A program made the position numbers and the translations under genes. From the NCBI RefSeq assembly GCF_030052815.1, contig NC_079498.1, positions 96,419,378 through 96,483,377 on the forward strand: 64,000 nt of DNA, in the 5' to 3' direction. A model generated the notes under the pieces. The model was not told where the DNA came from. It worked only from the letters and a program-made list of their open reading frames with translations, and searched no databases. Numbering within the stretch: the first letter of the stretch is position 1; each line of letters starts with the position of its first letter. This DNA is from Hevea brasiliensis (taxonomy: Eukaryota > Streptophyta > Magnoliopsida > Malpighiales > Euphorbiaceae). Below, in pieces: positions 62,700 through 64,000 of the stretch.

Positions 62700-63754
62700 T
62701 TAGCTATATGGCCCTTGCCACCGCAGTTAAAGCAGGCTCCAGTGGCCCAGTAGCACTCCCCCCCCATGAATCTTGCCACAAGTCTCACAGGGGCGGGCAG
62801 AATGTGAACCCCTGCTCGACTACTGACCAGACCTAGGGGGTCTTTGTCCGGAAAATCTGCCTCTACTAAATCTTCTACCCCGACCCCTGCTGGGTCCACT
62901 AAACTTCTTTCTCTTTCCAGAGATAGCACCAGAACTCTGTTCAACTAATTTTTCCCCCTTGTCTTTTTCTGATTTCTCAGCTTTTTCTGATTTTTCTTTC
63001 CTCGGGGTTGCTTCTGATTCAATTCTCTCCAGTTCAAGTGCTTGAGACATAAACTCTGAAAAGTTGCTGTGTCGAAATCCTACAACTTGCATCCGTATGC
63101 TGGGCTTCAAACCCGTTTCAAATCTCTTGCACCTTGCCTTGCTGGTAGTAAGGAGACTCCCCGCATAGTGACTCAGGTGGGAGAACTCCCTCTCATACTC
63201 TGCCACTGATCGATTTCCTTGTTTTAAGCTCAAAAATTCTTGCAGTTTCTGATCAACATATGCATCTGGGATGTATTTCTATCCAAACTCTCTAATGAAG
63301 TCCTCCCAGGTCAGCACTGGTGGTTCAACCAAGCTGTGGGGGATGGTCTTCCACCAATCATACGCATCCCCTTGCAGTAGAGACACGGAATACTCAAACT
63401 TCAGCTCATCTTGGCAGTGCAGTTTCTTAAACATTCTGTCCATTCTTTCAAGCCATTGCTCTGCCTCTAAAGGGTCCACTGTACCCTTAAATTCTGCAGC
63501 CCCATACTTCAGTAGTTTATCATATTGTCTGGCTTGAGGCAGTGGTTGTGCCACAGGTGGTTAGGGTGGAGCTTGAACAGGCATACCCTACCATTTGTCA
63601 AACATCGCAGCCATTCATCTATGGCGAATTGTGCAGGGAACTGCGGCATTTGTGGGGTTGGTGTTGCTGACCCACTAACATTCGGTAAAGCTGGGGCTTC
63701 CCCTTGTGCCTCAGCTTTAACAGACTGCTCAACTGAGCGATCCCCTTCTTCCAT
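62700..63754 (-). pseudogene. Copy B gag, frameshifted
   Basis: It starts MEEGDRSVEQSVKAEAQGE, shifts, continues with EFKGTVDPLEAEQWLERMD and LLQGDAYDWWKTI (63554-63279), and shifts again to SLKQGNRSVAEYEREF and KRFETGLKPSIRMQV (63233-62820). It ends with the zinc knuckle CFNCGGKGHIAKDY, in which the last zinc ligand Cys has become Tyr (copy A keeps Cys). The frame order matches copy A. Confidence 0.86.
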
Positions 63755-63923
63755 TTCAATCTGAAGTTAGGGTATCTCCTGAACAAATAATAGATGGAGA
63801 TTTCCCCCCGTTAGTTCATATTCATGATGTAATGCACTGTATGTAACAATTATGGACATTGAGCAGTTCTACTTAACAAAGAAAAGACACAAATTTATAG
63901 GTTAAAACATACTTCAAAAATTT

Positions 63924-63935
63924 GCTCTGATACCA
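63924..63935 (-). other. Primer binding site of copy B
   Basis: TGGTATCAGAGC on the minus strand (GCTCTGATACCA on plus), eight bases from the LTR, exactly as in copy A. Confidence 0.92.
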
Positions 63936-63943
63936 CTAAAACA

Positions 63944-64000
63944 TGTCATACCTTACCCCTCTGTAAGGCATAACATGATCCCGTAGAATACCTAATGAAC
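63944..64000 (-). repeat. Start of copy B 5' LTR (truncated by window)
   Basis: TGTCATACCTTACCCCTCTG and onward match the left end of the copy B 3' LTR at 55352. Only 57 bp are visible. Confidence 0.9.

Larger units (their letters stand above)
55352..64000 (-). mobile_element. Tekay-type chromovirus, copy B (runs off the window)
   Basis: A minus-strand relative of copy A, inserted in LTR C. The 3' LTR (55352-59064), polypurine tract, full-length gag-pol region and primer binding site are all present; only the first 57 bp of the 5' LTR lie inside the window. The base sequence left of the insertion is TGCCG (55347-55351), which should recur at the far end. LTR sequence differs clearly from copy A, so B is not a duplicate of A. 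Confidence 0.93.

Noticed and set aside
1..64000. tRNA genes, rRNA genes, CRISPR arrays, bacterial-type operons
   Set aside because: No sequence with the right structure was seen; the only tRNA-related words are retroelement primer binding sites.

Overview
This window is nuclear DNA of a flowering plant, probably a woody eudicot. It has AT-rich intergenic sequence, GT-AG introns, plant-type gene families (a prenylated membrane-anchored ubiquitin-fold protein, a CC-type glutaredoxin, an expanded-family EXO70) and plant LTR retrotransposons primed by initiator-Met tRNA. I cannot fix the species; the protein sequences look rosid and perhaps Malpighiales, but that is an impression only.

The left two thirds are genic and sparse. 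All four host genes lie on the minus strand. (1) A MUB gene (coding exons 6496-6367, 1382-1212, 921-866) encodes a 118-residue ubiquitin-fold protein ending in a prenylation box; it has a nearly 5 kb first coding intron and a 5'UTR intron carrying a long (TAA)n microsatellite. (2) An intronless CC-type (ROXY) glutaredoxin lies at 9971-9600. (3) After about 10.7 kb of AT-rich intergenic DNA, a seven-exon gene (28479-21163; promoter near 31450) encodes a 522-residue CID-domain protein of the RTT103/RPRD1 type, expected to bind the RNA polymerase II C-terminal domain. Its introns hold an intact TRIM mini-retrotransposon with a perfect target-site duplication and a decayed LINE. (4) An intronless 720-residue EXO70 gene lies at 35404-33242.

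From about 36 kb to the end, the window is a nest of LTR retrotransposons. A SIRE-like Ty1-copia element (5' LTR 35992-37427, gag, protease, integrase, start of RT) is broken inside RT at 41376. The interrupting sequence is the LTR of an older minus-strand Tekay-type chromovirus, here called C. C is itself interrupted twice. A complete plus-strand copy A occupies 41610-53815, with 3.7 kb LTRs and target-site duplication CTGTA. A minus-strand copy B starts at 55352 and runs off the right edge. The inferred order is copia first, then C, then A and B.

The most notable observation is in A and B. The two LTRs of A are nearly identical, yet its gag-pol is shattered. The discrepancies between copies concentrate at CAG/CTG/CCG trinucleotides and are mostly small scrambles or indels rather than C-to-T changes. 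This suggests consensus errors at CHG-methylated sites, rather than genuine decay, as the cause of many of the breaks. I saw no bacterial-type system, CRISPR array, tRNA or rRNA gene.
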